Shown: positions 10,268-18,533, counted from the first letter of the stretch. The stretch: DNA of 64,000 bases from Gallaecimonas xiamenensis 3-C-1 (GCF_000299915.1 NZ_AMRI01000020.1:22785-86784); one strand, 5' to 3'. Notes: generated from the sequence alone by a model not told the origin. Numbers and translations are program-made.

Positions 10268-11371
10268 TTACTTGCCGTTGTACTGGGCGCGGGGGCGAAT
10301 GAGGCGCGGGTCCTGATTGAACTCGAAGAAGTGCGCCGTCCAACCGAACACCCGGGAACAGGCGAACAGGGCGGTAAAGAACTGCTCGGGAATGCCAAGG
10401 GCCAGGTAAACGGCGCCCTTGTAGAATTCCAGGTTGGCGTGGATCTCTTTGCCCTTCTTGCCGAATTCGGCCTGGCAGGCTTCTTCCACCGCCACCAGGG
10501 TTTCCATCAGCTGCTGGTACTGGGTGCCTTCGCAGAACTGGCGGGCCATGGGCTTGAGAATGCCGGCGCGGGGGTCGAGGCGGCGGTATTCCCGGTGCCC
10601 CATACCCATGATCTTGACCTTGTTGGCCAGGGCGCTGGCTACCCAGTCGGCGGCGCGTTCAGGGGCGCCGATATCCCGGGCCATCTTCACTGCCGCTTCG
10701 TCGGCACCGCCGTGCAGGGGACCGGACAGGGCGCCCAGGCTGCCGCCAATGCTGGCGGCCAGTACTGCCTTGGTGGACGCCACTACCCGGCCGGCGAAGG
10801 TACCGGCGTTGAAGCTGTGGTCCATCTGCAAAATCTGCACCGTTTCAAAGGCGCGTACCGCATGGGCGCTGGGCTCGCTGCGGTTGAAGGCATAGAGCAG
10901 CTTCTCGGCAAAACCCAGGCCTGCGGGCAGTTCCACCACGGCGCCAAATTGGGTCAGGTTGTGCCAGACCCGCACCAGGGCCGATTGCTTGGCCGCCAGC
11001 ACCAGGGCGCTTTCCAACTGGGCGGGCAGGAAGTCCGGCAGCGGCGTCTTGGCCTTGGTGTCGACGATGGGGGCCAGGGCCTGGAGCACCGCCATGGGGT
11101 GCAGCTGGCGGCCCAGCTGTTCCAGCACCCGCAGTTCCACCGGGCTCAGTTCAGATTCCTGGGCCAGCCAGCCGTCCAGGGTTTTGGCCTGTTCTTCATC
11201 CAGGCTGACGTCTGCCACGACCAGGGCAATGACGGCGGCCAGGGATTGGCGGCTCAAGTCTTCAATGCTTTGGCCGCGATAGCTCAGGCGTCCGATGTCC
11301 CCTTCCACGTTGGAGATGGCAGTGGTACCAACCAGTACCCCTTCAAGGCCGATGTTGATCTCTGTGGTCAT
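10268..11371 (-). CDS. Citrate/2-methylcitrate synthase-like protein
   Basis: The 367-residue protein aligns with the short (type I) citrate synthase family: LEGVLVGTTAISNVEGDIGRL at the N-terminus, then QMDHSFNAGTF, GPLHGGADEA and GMGHREYRRLDPRA carrying the two active-site histidines. The third catalytic position, normally Asp in NVDFY, is Glu315 in NLEFYKG, as I recall for CitA-type enzymes. It would condense acetyl-CoA (or propionyl-CoA) with oxaloacetate. It is divergent from a LysR gene and probably regulated by it. It is unlikely to be the housekeeping GltA, which is longer. Confidence 0.85.
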   Translation of the reverse strand: MTTEINIGLEGVLVGTTAISNVEGDIGRLSYRGQSIEDLSRQSLAAVIALVVADVSLDEEQAKTLDGWLAQESELSPVELRVLEQLGRQLHPMAVLQALAPIVDTKAKTPLPDFLPAQLESALVLAAKQSALVRVWHNLTQFGAVVELPAGLGFAEKLLYAFNRSEPSAHAVRAFETVQILQMDHSFNAGTFAGRVVASTKAVLAASIGGSLGALSGPLHGGADEAAVKMARDIGAPERAADWVASALANKVKIMGMGHREYRRLDPRAGILKPMARQFCEGTQYQQLMETLVAVEEACQAEFGKKGKEIHANLEFYKGAVYLALGIPEQFFTALFACSRVFGWTAHFFEFNQDPRLIRPRAQYNGK

Positions 11372-11440
11372 AGGGTCCTCGCAATTTCTTGGTTATAGGA
11401 AAGTGGTCCCTATTAAAGGCCTGCTGAAGTAGTTAATCTA

Positions 11441-11463
11441 ATCAAACTAAATAAACGTTTGAT
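11441..11463. promoter_or_regulatory. Inverted repeat between citrate synthase and LysR genes, candidate LysR operator
   Basis: ATCAAAC and GTTTGAT form a perfect 7-base inverted repeat with a 9-base AT-rich spacer, centred in the 106-base divergent intergenic region. Location and symmetry fit a LysR-type regulator site. Confidence 0.5.
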
Positions 11464-11477
11464 AAGGTCAGCTAATC

Positions 11478-12359
11478 ATGAGACTGGAAAGCGGCGAGCT
11501 GCGCACCTTCCACACCCTGGCCCGTACAGGCGGTTTCAGGGCGGCGGCAAGGGAGCTATTTTTGACCCAGTCGGCGGTCAGTCAGTCCATCAAACAGCTG
11601 GAAACCAAGCTGGGCCAACCCCTGGTTACCCGGGAGCGGCCCATCAAGCTCACCGCCGCCGGCCGGCGCCTCTACCACTACGCCGACGACCAGCTTCGCC
11701 AGGAGCAATTGGTGCTGGGGGAGCTGGCGCAATTGGCCAGGGGCGCCAATCAGCAGCTGAGTGTGGCCATCGACAGCACCAACAACCGCTTTGCCGGCCC
11801 CGATCTCATTGCCCAGTTCTCCAAGCAGTGGCCGGAAACCCGCTTGCGGATCATCGAGCAACCGTCCCGGGACATAGTCCAGTCGGTGATGAGCGGCGAA
11901 GTGGAGCTGGGCCTGGGGCCCTTTGCCACCCGCATGGCCCAGTTCGAACGTATCCCCATTTACGAAGAGACCCGGCGCCTGCTGATAAGCCCCACCCACC
12001 CCCTGCACCAGGGCCGCATGACCCTGGCCCAACTGCGCCAGCTGCCCCTGGTGGTGTCGTCCCTTGACGAACCAGATCAGCGCCCTTACCAGGAAAAGCT
12101 CAGGGACCGTTTCCAGATGATCTGGCAGATCTCCAGCCTCAACCTGCGCCTGAACCTTATCGACCGGGGCCTGGCGGTGGGCTATGTCAGTGACAGGGTG
12201 ACCGCCGAGCTGCCCCAGATGCAGCACCTGCGCGCCCTTGACGAGTTCGACTTTGCCTCCATCCAGCGCCAGGTGGGGCTCTTTTTTCGGAAAGGGCGGG
12301 AACTGGGGCCGGCGGCCCTGGACTTCATCGGGGTTTGTAAGGATTACTGGAGTCATTGA
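11478..12359 (+). CDS. LysR family transcriptional regulator
   Basis: A 293-residue LysR regulator. The winged helix-turn-helix is at residues 1-60 (ELRTFHTLARTGGFRAAARELFLTQSAVSQSIKQLE) and a periplasmic-binding-like effector domain follows. It is divergent from the citrate synthase-like gene, the usual arrangement for a LysR protein that controls its neighbour and itself, so a role in acetyl-CoA/propionyl-CoA or citrate metabolism is a reasonable inference. The effector is unknown. Confidence 0.9.
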   Translation: MRLESGELRTFHTLARTGGFRAAARELFLTQSAVSQSIKQLETKLGQPLVTRERPIKLTAAGRRLYHYADDQLRQEQLVLGELAQLARGANQQLSVAIDSTNNRFAGPDLIAQFSKQWPETRLRIIEQPSRDIVQSVMSGEVELGLGPFATRMAQFERIPIYEETRRLLISPTHPLHQGRMTLAQLRQLPLVVSSLDEPDQRPYQEKLRDRFQMIWQISSLNLRLNLIDRGLAVGYVSDRVTAELPQMQHLRALDEFDFASIQRQVGLFFRKGRELGPAALDFIGVCKDYWSH

Positions 12360-12391
12360 TACTACAGAGGTTACCCAGCCAAGGAGGCGAC

Positions 12392-12916
12392 ATGCGACTG
12401 CTTATTCCCCTGCTGCTGTTGGCCAGTGCCAGCGCCGTGGCGGCCCCTAAACAGAAGACATTTTTCGACAGCATCAGCGCCCTGTGCGGCCAGACCCTCA
12501 AGGGCAAGGTGGTCACCAATATCCCCGCCGATCCGGCCTGGGACGACCAGCCTTTGACCCTGACCATCAGCCACTGCGAAAAGCGCGAGTTGACCATGCC
12601 GCTGATGGTGGGCCAGGACAGCTCCCGCACCCTCTACCTGCGCCGCGCCAACGACAGTTTGCAGCTGGAGCACAGGCATAGATTGGCTGACGGCCGCGAA
12701 GATCCCTTGAGCCGCTACGGTGGCCGCACCCGTGAGCCGGGCAGCGTCAGCCTGCAGCGCTTTCCCGCCGACAGCTTCACCAAGGCGCTGTTCAAGGAAA
12801 AAGGCCTCCTTGAGGCCATTCAGAATGTCTGGACCCTAAGCCTGGAACAAGGCCAGCTCCACTATCGGCTGGACAGGCCGGGGCGGGAATTTGAGGCGGT
12901 ATTCGAGCTGCCCTAA
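12392..12916 (+). CDS. Secreted hypothetical protein (174 aa)
   Basis: The ATG at 12392 has an excellent AAGGAGG. A signal peptide (MRLLIPLLLLASASAVAA) precedes a mature region of about 156 residues containing two Cys (in ALCGQTLKGK and SHCEKREL), which could form a disulfide in the periplasm. I do not recognise a named family. Its stop codon overlaps the end of the convergent psiE-like gene by four bases. Confidence 0.75.
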   Translation: MRLLIPLLLLASASAVAAPKQKTFFDSISALCGQTLKGKVVTNIPADPAWDDQPLTLTISHCEKRELTMPLMVGQDSSRTLYLRRANDSLQLEHRHRLADGREDPLSRYGGRTREPGSVSLQRFPADSFTKALFKEKGLLEAIQNVWTLSLEQGQLHYRLDRPGREFEAVFELP

Positions 12917-13305
12917 TCCTTATAGGGATAAGGCAGTTTGATGTGGCCATAGCGGATCACCAGCACGGTTGCCGCCAGGATGAAGCCGGCGCCGGCCACC
13001 GCCAGGATGCGCCAGTTGTCCATCTCCTTCATGTCCAGAATAAGGTAACGGGCCAGGGCGACGATGGCGATATAGAGGGGCATGCGGATAGGCAGCTTGC
13101 CCGACTCCAAGTACAGCGACACCATGGCCAGCACTTCCAGGTAGATAAAGAGCAGCAACAAGTCCGCCAGGGTCACAGCCCTGGCCTGCACCATCACCCA
13201 GACTTCCGAGACGATGAGGATCAAGGTGGCGATGGCCACGATCACCAGCACCAGATCCTGGACCAGTGCCAGGCTGTCCCTTCCCCAGGTTTGGAAACGA
13301 TTCAT
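12913..13305 (-). CDS. psiE: PsiE-like (phosphate-starvation-inducible) membrane protein
   Basis: A 130-residue inner-membrane protein with four hydrophobic segments. The pattern LLLLFIYLEVLAMVSLYLESGKLPIRMPLYIAIVALARYLILD is characteristic of the PsiE family. PsiE is induced by phosphate starvation in E. coli but its molecular function is unknown. The gene is convergent with the secreted hypothetical gene. No pho box was identified upstream. Confidence 0.85.
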   Translation of the reverse strand: MNRFQTWGRDSLALVQDLVLVIVAIATLILIVSEVWVMVQARAVTLADLLLLFIYLEVLAMVSLYLESGKLPIRMPLYIAIVALARYLILDMKEMDNWRILAVAGAGFILAATVLVIRYGHIKLPYPYKD

Positions 13306-13435
13306 GGCAACTCCTTATCCTTGGTGACTGACCACTTCACCCTACTGGGCAAGACGGCGGCAGGCAAGGGGCCTAAAGAAATAGGCAAGCTGGGTCGCCT
13401 TTAGCTAAGGCATTGCCTAACAACCAGGTTTTACC

Positions 13436-13777
13436 GTGAACAACAGCAAACGCCGCCAACAGCTCCGCCACGCCTTGCGCCACCCCATTCCCGTGCTGGT
13501 CCACCACCGCAGCCTGCGCAGCGGTACCCGGGTGGTCGAAGGCATGTTGCTGGATGCCAGCGAACAAGGCATGGGCATACTGGTGATGGAACCCATAGCC
13601 CTGGCCAGCCGCTGCACCGTCGAGGTGTTGCACGAAGAGCAGCCCCAGCGCTTTCAGGGAGAGATCTGCTACGCCACCAAGACCGACTATGGTATCCGCC
13701 TTGGCATCTTGCTGGACGGCGACGGCAACGGCGTCTTCCTGCGCTACCTGGACGATATCGGCGCCGAACTGGAATGA
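13436..13777 (+). CDS. PilZ domain protein, canonical c-di-GMP motif
   Basis: A 113-residue single PilZ domain starting at GTG. The RxxxR motif is R7-QQL-R11 and the second motif is D40-A-S42-EQ-G45 (DxSxxG), so both c-di-GMP-binding elements are present. It is probably a small soluble c-di-GMP receptor. No strong Shine-Dalgarno precedes the GTG. It is followed by its own terminator and then by a same-length paralogue. Confidence 0.85.
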   Translation: MNNSKRRQQLRHALRHPIPVLVHHRSLRSGTRVVEGMLLDASEQGMGILVMEPIALASRCTVEVLHEEQPQRFQGEICYATKTDYGIRLGILLDGDGNGVFLRYLDDIGAELE

Positions 13778-13782
13778 CCATG

Positions 13783-13803
13783 GCCCCGATTTGGGGCTTT
13801 TTT
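13783..13803 (+). terminator. Rho-independent terminator
   Basis: GCCCC/GGGGC stem with a five-base loop followed by six T residues, between the two PilZ genes, so the pair are separate transcription units. Confidence 0.7.
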
Positions 13804-13871
13804 GTTTTGCTCGCTGCCAGCCGGTCTACACTCAAGGCATGCAAAATTCCCAGCATCACCAGGGATGGGCC

Positions 13872-14213
13872 ATGAACCACAAGTACCGTGAACAGCAGCG
13901 TTTTGCCCTAGGCACGCCGGTTCCGGTACTGATCCACCGCCAGGACAAACAAGGTGAAAATCAGGCTCCCGTCGAAGGCATGTTGCTGGACGCGGGGGAG
14001 CAGAGCATGGGCATAGTGGTGCTGGAGCCACTGGAACTCACCAGCCTCTGTATCGTTGAAGTCTGCGACGAAGACGCCCCCGAGCACTTTCGCGGCGAGG
14101 TCTGTTACCTGGCCAATACCGAGTACGGGGTCAGGCTCGGCATACTGCTCTTTGACGAGGGGGACATGCCCTTTCTCGACTACCTGATGTGCATCGGCGT
14201 TCGCCTCAAATAA
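13872..14213 (+). CDS. PilZ domain protein, second motif altered
   Basis: This is a tandem paralogue of the preceding gene, also 113 residues, with the same layout (VPVLIH...EGMLLDA.EQ.MGI.VLEPLELTS...VEV...F.GE.CY...YG.RLGILL). The RxxxR motif is R6-EQQ-R10. The DxSxxG motif reads D40-A-G42-EQ-S45, with Ser and Gly exchanged relative to the first copy. It may therefore bind c-di-GMP weakly or not at all. Confidence 0.83.
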   Translation: MNHKYREQQRFALGTPVPVLIHRQDKQGENQAPVEGMLLDAGEQSMGIVVLEPLELTSLCIVEVCDEDAPEHFRGEVCYLANTEYGVRLGILLFDEGDMPFLDYLMCIGVRLK

Positions 14214-14239
14214 AAAAGCCCGCTCAAAGCGGGCTTTTT
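14212..14239. terminator. Bidirectional rho-independent terminator
   Basis: AAGCCCGCT/AGCGGGCTT stem flanked by A and T runs, between the second PilZ gene and rlmM (convergent). Confidence 0.9.
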
Positions 14240-14240
14240 G

Positions 14241-15308
14241 TTATTTGCGGCTCAAATGCACGGTGATCTCTTCCCGATCATAGTAGAGGTGCTTGGCGGC
14301 CAGGCGGTAAGGTACCCCGGCTTCGTCCAGGCGCTCGTAGATGATCTCCAGACACTCTTCTACGGTGTGGAAACGGCGCTTAACCGGCAACTTGAGGTTG
14401 AAGATGGCCTCGACGCACCAGTCGCCGATAAACCAGTCGCACATCAGGTTAGCTACCCGCTTGGGGCTCTCAATCATGTCGCACACCAGCCAGTGGACAT
14501 TGCGCTTTTTCGGCAGCCACTTGAAGCCGTCGTCACGGACATGCTTGACCTGGCCGGTGTCCATCAGCTTCTGGTCCATGGGGCCGTTGTCGATGGCGCT
14601 GACCATCATGCCTTTTTGCACCAGCTGATAGGTCCAGCCACCGGGGGCCGCTCCCAGATCCACGGCGTTCATCCCCGACTCCATGCGTTTTTCCCGCTGG
14701 GTCTTGGACAGGAAGTAATGGAAGGCCTCTTCCAGCTTCAGGGTGGAACGGCTGGGGGCGTCCTTGGGGAACTTCAAACGCATGATCCCCATCAGGTGGG
14801 GATAGTGGTTCTTGGGCTGGGAATAGCCGATAAAGGCGCTGTCGGTACCGGTAAAGCAGACGTGCAGCACCGGCTTGTCGTCATTTTCCTTGGCGGTCAG
14901 CTTGCCGGCCTTTTTGAAAAAGGCCTTCATGGGGGTGGCAATGGACCGGCACAGGCGGTTCAGCTCCTTGCCTTCGTTGGTGTCCGGGGTTTCCACCCAC
15001 AGGCGCCCACATTCGGGCAGATCTTCGGCGGCCGCCATATACAGGGGGTTGAGCCTGTCCTCGGTGGACATATCCAGCACCTGGGGGGCCACCCTCAGCA
15101 TCTGGCGGGCAAAGATCAGTTTGCTCACCGGCAGCTGGTTCAGCAACTTGGCGCTGTCGGACTCCTGGTAACACTCGAACAATACATAGCCGGTGTTGCC
15201 CTTGAGGCGGGCGAAACCGAAAACCTCACGCTCGGCGGCGCGGGCTTCGATCTCCTGGGCACATTCCCCTTCAAAGCCGGGGCGGCAGTAGAGCAGCAGA
15301 TGCTTCAC
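14241..15308 (-). CDS. rlmM: 23S rRNA 2'-O-ribose methyltransferase RlmM
   Basis: The 355-residue SAM-dependent enzyme methylates C2498 of 23S rRNA. An N-terminal THUMP-like region (LLLYCRPGFEGECAQEI) precedes the Rossmann catalytic domain with the SAM motif NAVDLGAAPGGWTYQLV near residue 210; the catalytic Lys-Asp-Lys-Glu type residues follow. It is slightly shorter than the E. coli protein (366). The start overlaps the upstream DUF423 gene by ATGA. It is the last gene of the gcvA-hydrolase-ygdD-rlmM operon, which matches the E. coli order apart from the hydrolase. Confidence 0.95.
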   Translation of the reverse strand: MKHLLLYCRPGFEGECAQEIEARAAEREVFGFARLKGNTGYVLFECYQESDSAKLLNQLPVSKLIFARQMLRVAPQVLDMSTEDRLNPLYMAAAEDLPECGRLWVETPDTNEGKELNRLCRSIATPMKAFFKKAGKLTAKENDDKPVLHVCFTGTDSAFIGYSQPKNHYPHLMGIMRLKFPKDAPSRSTLKLEEAFHYFLSKTQREKRMESGMNAVDLGAAPGGWTYQLVQKGMMVSAIDNGPMDQKLMDTGQVKHVRDDGFKWLPKKRNVHWLVCDMIESPKRVANLMCDWFIGDWCVEAIFNLKLPVKRRFHTVEECLEIIYERLDEAGVPYRLAAKHLYYDREEITVHLSRK

Positions 15309-15676
15309 AGGTTCTCCTTGAGGGCGGCCACCAGCAACGACAGCCAGCCCAGGACAAGCAACAGGCCCCCCAACGGGGTGATGGGGCCAAAAAATTTGAT
15401 ACCGGTCAGCCCTAACAGATAGAGGCTACCGGAGAAAAACAACACGCCCACCACCATCAGCCAGGCACCGGCGGTCACCCAGGGGCTGGGCAGGCGGGCA
15501 GCCAAAGCCACCAGGGCCAGCAGCGCCACCGCATGGATAAGCTGGTAGCGCACCCCGGTGTCCACCACCTCAACCATGGCCGGGCTGACCAGTTTTTTCA
15601 GGCCGTGGGCGGCAAAGGCCCCCATCAACACGCCGGTGGCGCCATAAAGGGCGCTGAGGATTAGGATGATGCGCAT
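15305..15676 (-). CDS. ygdD: DUF423 family membrane protein (YgdD-like)
   Basis: A 123-residue membrane protein with four hydrophobic segments and the DUF423 signature GAFAAHGLKKL...GVRYQLIHAVALL plus FSGSLYLLGLTGIKFFGPITPLGG. Function is unknown. It is next to rlmM as in E. coli (ygdD-rlmM). Overlaps are four bases with rlmM and one base with the hydrolase gene. Confidence 0.9.
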   Translation of the reverse strand: MRIILILSALYGATGVLMGAFAAHGLKKLVSPAMVEVVDTGVRYQLIHAVALLALVALAARLPSPWVTAGAWLMVVGVLFFSGSLYLLGLTGIKFFGPITPLGGLLLVLGWLSLLVAALKENL

Positions 15677-16275
15677 CAGCTGTGCTCCTGGATAAAGGTC
15701 AGCATGGCAGTCAGGGCCATGGCCAGGTTGCCCGCCTCGCTATGGCCGCTGGTTTTACGGGGTTTAAAACTGTGGTCGCCGTCGGGCAAAAACTGCACCG
15801 GAACCTTGAGTCCATAGCCCGCCACCTCGGCGCGGGCGCCAAAGGTATCCCGCTCCCCTTGCAGGATCAAGGCGGGCGTGGGCAATTTTTCAATAGGCTC
15901 CAGGCGCAGCCGCTCCGGCTTGCCGGGGGGATGGAAGGGGTAACCCAGGGCAATCACCCCCTTAACCTCTTGTCCCGCCTCACAAAGCTCGGCCGCCAGG
16001 TTCATGGCGACCCGCGCCCCAAGGGACTTGCCGGCCAGGAACAAGGGCCCTTCAAGGCCACGGCATTGCTCGGCCATGGCTTCCACCAGCACCGGCATCT
16101 TGTCCGGAGGCCTGGGTTTGCCGGCAGCAATGGCCTTTTGCATATAGGGAAAATCGAAGCTGCGTACCTCTATGCCCGCCGCAACCAGGCCGGCCTTTAC
16201 CTGCTGCATAAAGGGGTGATGCTGGCCGGCGCCACTGCCGTGGGCCAGTACCAGCTTAACCTGCGACATGGACAT
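15676..16275 (-). CDS. Alpha/beta hydrolase of the KANL3/Tex30 family
   Basis: A 199-residue alpha/beta hydrolase. VLAHGSGAGQHHPFM forms the oxyanion region, GKSLGARVAMNLA holds the nucleophile Ser, QGERDTFG the acid Asp and DGDHSF the catalytic His. The KANL3/Tex30 family is a dienelactone-hydrolase relative of unknown substrate. Two starts are possible (MSMSQ at 16275 or MSQ at 16269). It is coupled to gcvA by a 20-base overlap and to ygdD by one base, so it is co-transcribed. Confidence 0.85.
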   Translation of the reverse strand: MSMSQVKLVLAHGSGAGQHHPFMQQVKAGLVAAGIEVRSFDFPYMQKAIAAGKPRPPDKMPVLVEAMAEQCRGLEGPLFLAGKSLGARVAMNLAAELCEAGQEVKGVIALGYPFHPPGKPERLRLEPIEKLPTPALILQGERDTFGARAEVAGYGLKVPVQFLPDGDHSFKPRKTSGHSEAGNLAMALTAMLTFIQEHS

Positions 16276-17185
16276 CCTCCGGCAACAGCCGCTCTTCCTC
16301 GGCCTTGACCAAGGACAGTATCCAATCCCTGAAGGCCACTATCTTGCCCTGCTCGGCCTGGGACTGCTGGCAGACCAGGAAATAGGCGTTGGGGGAGCGC
16401 AGTACTTCCTTAAAGGGGCTAACCAGGCGGCCGGCGGTGATGTCCGGTTCAGCCAGCACCGAATGGGCCAGGGCTATCCCTTGGCCGTACATGGCCGCCT
16501 GCAGCACCATGGCCGAGTGGGAAAAGATAGGCCCCTGGTTGACCTTGATAAGGTGCGACAGCCCCAGGTGCTTGACCCAGCTCTGCCAGGCCTTGCGGCT
16601 GCCGTCGTGCAGCAGGGTGTGCTGGGCCAGGTCTTCGGGCTTTTCCAGGGGCTTGGGGCCGGACAGCAGCACCGGGCTGCACACCGGGATCAGGTATTCG
16701 GTCTGCAACCGGTCAGCCCGCAGCCCCGGCCAGTAGCCCCGGCCGTAATAGATGGCGATGTCCACATCGTCGGTCAGGCCCCCTTCTTCGGTCTCGGTGG
16801 CCTTGATGCGCACGTCGATGTCCGGGTGGGCCTCGGCAAAGCGGGCCAGGCGCGGCACCATCCATTGAATGGCGTAGCTCGGCTGCATGGCCACCGTCAG
16901 GGTACCTTTGGCGCTACGGGCCAGCACCCGGGCCGTGGCTTCTGCCAGGTTCGAAAAAATATCTTTAATGTCCAGGTAGTAGCTCTGGCCTTCTTCGGTG
17001 AGCAGCAAGGAGCGGTTGCGGCGGCGAAAAAGCTTAAGGCCCAGATGGTCTTCCAGGGTCTTGATTTGGTGGCTGATCGCCGCCTGGGTAACGAAAAGTT
17101 CCTCGGCAGCCCGGGTGAAACTCAGGTGCCTGGCGGCGGCTTCAAAAGCCTTGAGGGCGTTCAGTGGCGGCAGTTGGCGGGCCAT
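16256..17185 (-). CDS. gcvA: LysR regulator GcvA-like
   Basis: A 309-residue LysR regulator. The N-terminus MARQLPPLNALKAFEAAARHLSFTRAAEELFVTQAAISHQIK and the operon position next to ygdD and rlmM match GcvA, regulator of glycine cleavage (gcvTHP). Length is close to E. coli GcvA (305). The 3' end overlaps the hydrolase gene by 20 bases. The upstream region contains CTAAT-type motifs compatible with autoregulation. Confidence 0.88.
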   Translation of the reverse strand: MARQLPPLNALKAFEAAARHLSFTRAAEELFVTQAAISHQIKTLEDHLGLKLFRRRNRSLLLTEEGQSYYLDIKDIFSNLAEATARVLARSAKGTLTVAMQPSYAIQWMVPRLARFAEAHPDIDVRIKATETEEGGLTDDVDIAIYYGRGYWPGLRADRLQTEYLIPVCSPVLLSGPKPLEKPEDLAQHTLLHDGSRKAWQSWVKHLGLSHLIKVNQGPIFSHSAMVLQAAMYGQGIALAHSVLAEPDITAGRLVSPFKEVLRSPNAYFLVCQQSQAEQGKIVAFRDWILSLVKAEEERLLPEDVHVAG

Positions 17186-17215
17186 GGGTGCTGTCCTGGC
17201 AATTCATAAATTTTT

Positions 17216-17295
17216 CTAATGCTTAGGGATTATATTTGATCGTTTGAAAAAGCACCAACGCAAATCTATATTGGCGCCACTTTCTGGAGCATTAG
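17216..17295. promoter_or_regulatory. CTAATGCT/AGCATTAG inverted repeat upstream of gcvA
   Basis: Perfect 8-base inverted copies at 17216-17223 and 17288-17295, in the divergent region between gcvA and the small gene at 17385. GcvA sites in E. coli carry CTAAT motifs. They may mark two GcvA binding sites; spacing is 64 bases. Confidence 0.4.
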
Positions 17296-17384
17296 CTTTG
17301 AAAACGAGCAGTTAGGATGACGTCTCGTTGTGCCAACCAAAGCGCTTCAGCCTTTCTCGGATTGCAGCTTTTTTGAGGTGAATT

Positions 17385-17594
17385 ATGTTTGCGGGATTGA
17401 TTGCCGCCACCGCCCTGACCCTGATGCCGGTCGAGCGCCCTGAACCCATGGCCCTGGCCACCGTCCAGTTGGCCGAACTGGCCAGCAGCATCAATGATGC
17501 CGTAGCCGCCATCGATGTGCAAAGCATCGAGCCGCTCAAGGCCAACACCCTGGAGACCGCCCAAATCGAAGGGCGCCACCAGGCTGCCGAATAA
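17385..17594 (+). CDS. Small hypothetical protein (69 aa)
   Basis: A 69-codon frame with high-GC3 codon use like its neighbours. It starts at ATG preceded by TTGAGGTGA at 17375-17383 and is followed by a strong terminator. The first 14 residues are hydrophobic (MFAGLIAATALTLM) and the rest is an Ala/Leu-rich segment likely to be helical. No family is recognised. The promoter region, ribosome site and terminator support expression. Confidence 0.55.
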   Translation: MFAGLIAATALTLMPVERPEPMALATVQLAELASSINDAVAAIDVQSIEPLKANTLETAQIEGRHQAAE

Positions 17595-17626
17595 CGCCCC
17601 GTTAGGGACGAACTGGTTGTGAACTT

Positions 17627-17652
17627 GCCCGGTGGACGCCGGGCTTTTTTTT
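17627..17652 (+). terminator. Rho-independent terminator
   Basis: GCCCGGTG/CGCCGGGC-type stem followed by eight T residues after the 69-aa gene. Confidence 0.8.
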
Positions 17653-17742
17653 GCCCTTGCGCTGAACAAAAAAACGTCATTCCCCTTTGTTATCTTGGCT
17701 TTGGCAGCCTTTGCTGCCCATAACCATCACAAGGAGGACAAG

Positions 17743-18525
17743 ATGAAACTGACCCAAAGCCTGCCCCTGTTGGCCTTGCTGGCCCTGACTGCCAAAGCCG
17801 ACGACTTTGCCCGCCTGGACGAGGCCCTGCCCCTGGCGGCAGAAGCCTATGCCATAGCCCCGGTGTTCGATTTTGACGGCGACGGCTGCCTGCCCAGCGC
17901 CGGCATCAGCCGCAGCGGCCAGCAAAACGGCGGCCTTAACCCCACTGGCGGCCTCACCAGCGGCTGCCGGGCCGGCAACTTTTTGGATCTGTCCAACACC
18001 CTGCACCGCTATGCCTGCGTCACCAGCGGTAATGACCGCTACTGCGGCCACTTCTATGCCCTGTATTTCTTAAAAGATCAGGTGCTGAGCGGCATCAAGA
18101 GCGGCCACCGCCACGACTGGGAACATGTGGCCATCTGGACCAAGAACGGCCAGGTTACCCACGGCAGCTACAGCGCCCACGGCAGCCTTAACACCAAGGC
18201 CGCCAGCGAGTTGGACAGCGAAGGGGGTCACATCAAGCTTGTCTACCACAAAGACGGCCTGCTGACCCACGCCATGCGCTTTTCCAAGATCAACGAACTG
18301 GCCGAGAACCCCTATGGCCGTTTCGTGACCCCAGCCATCACCAGTTGGTTTACCCTGCGGGGCGACGGCCTGGACAACGCCGCCATGGGTCAGCGCCTCA
18401 ACAGCTACGACTATGGCTCGGCAACCATCCCCATGAAGGACAGCAACTTCGTCAGCAACCTCAACAATGGCAAGCCTGCCGACTACCCGGAGTTCACCCA
18501 GCAAAGTGCTGACCAGTCCCAATAA
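17743..18525 (+). CDS. Secreted NPP1/NLP (Nep1-like) family protein
   Basis: The 260-residue protein has a signal peptide (MKLTQSLPLLALLALTAKA) and an intact heptapeptide G121-HRHDWE-127, the signature of necrosis- and ethylene-inducing-peptide-1-like proteins, preceded by Cys-rich loops (DGCLPSAG, SGCRAGNF, YACVTSGNDRYCG). NLPs of plant pathogens bind membrane GIPC sphingolipids and cause necrosis in dicots; non-toxic members are common, and this protein's activity and host are unknown. The start is at ATG 17743 after AAGGAGG. It is monocistronic, bracketed by terminators. Confidence 0.87.
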   Translation: MKLTQSLPLLALLALTAKADDFARLDEALPLAAEAYAIAPVFDFDGDGCLPSAGISRSGQQNGGLNPTGGLTSGCRAGNFLDLSNTLHRYACVTSGNDRYCGHFYALYFLKDQVLSGIKSGHRHDWEHVAIWTKNGQVTHGSYSAHGSLNTKAASELDSEGGHIKLVYHKDGLLTHAMRFSKINELAENPYGRFVTPAITSWFTLRGDGLDNAAMGQRLNSYDYGSATIPMKDSNFVSNLNNGKPADYPEFTQQSADQSQ

Positions 18526-18533
18526 GAAGCAAC

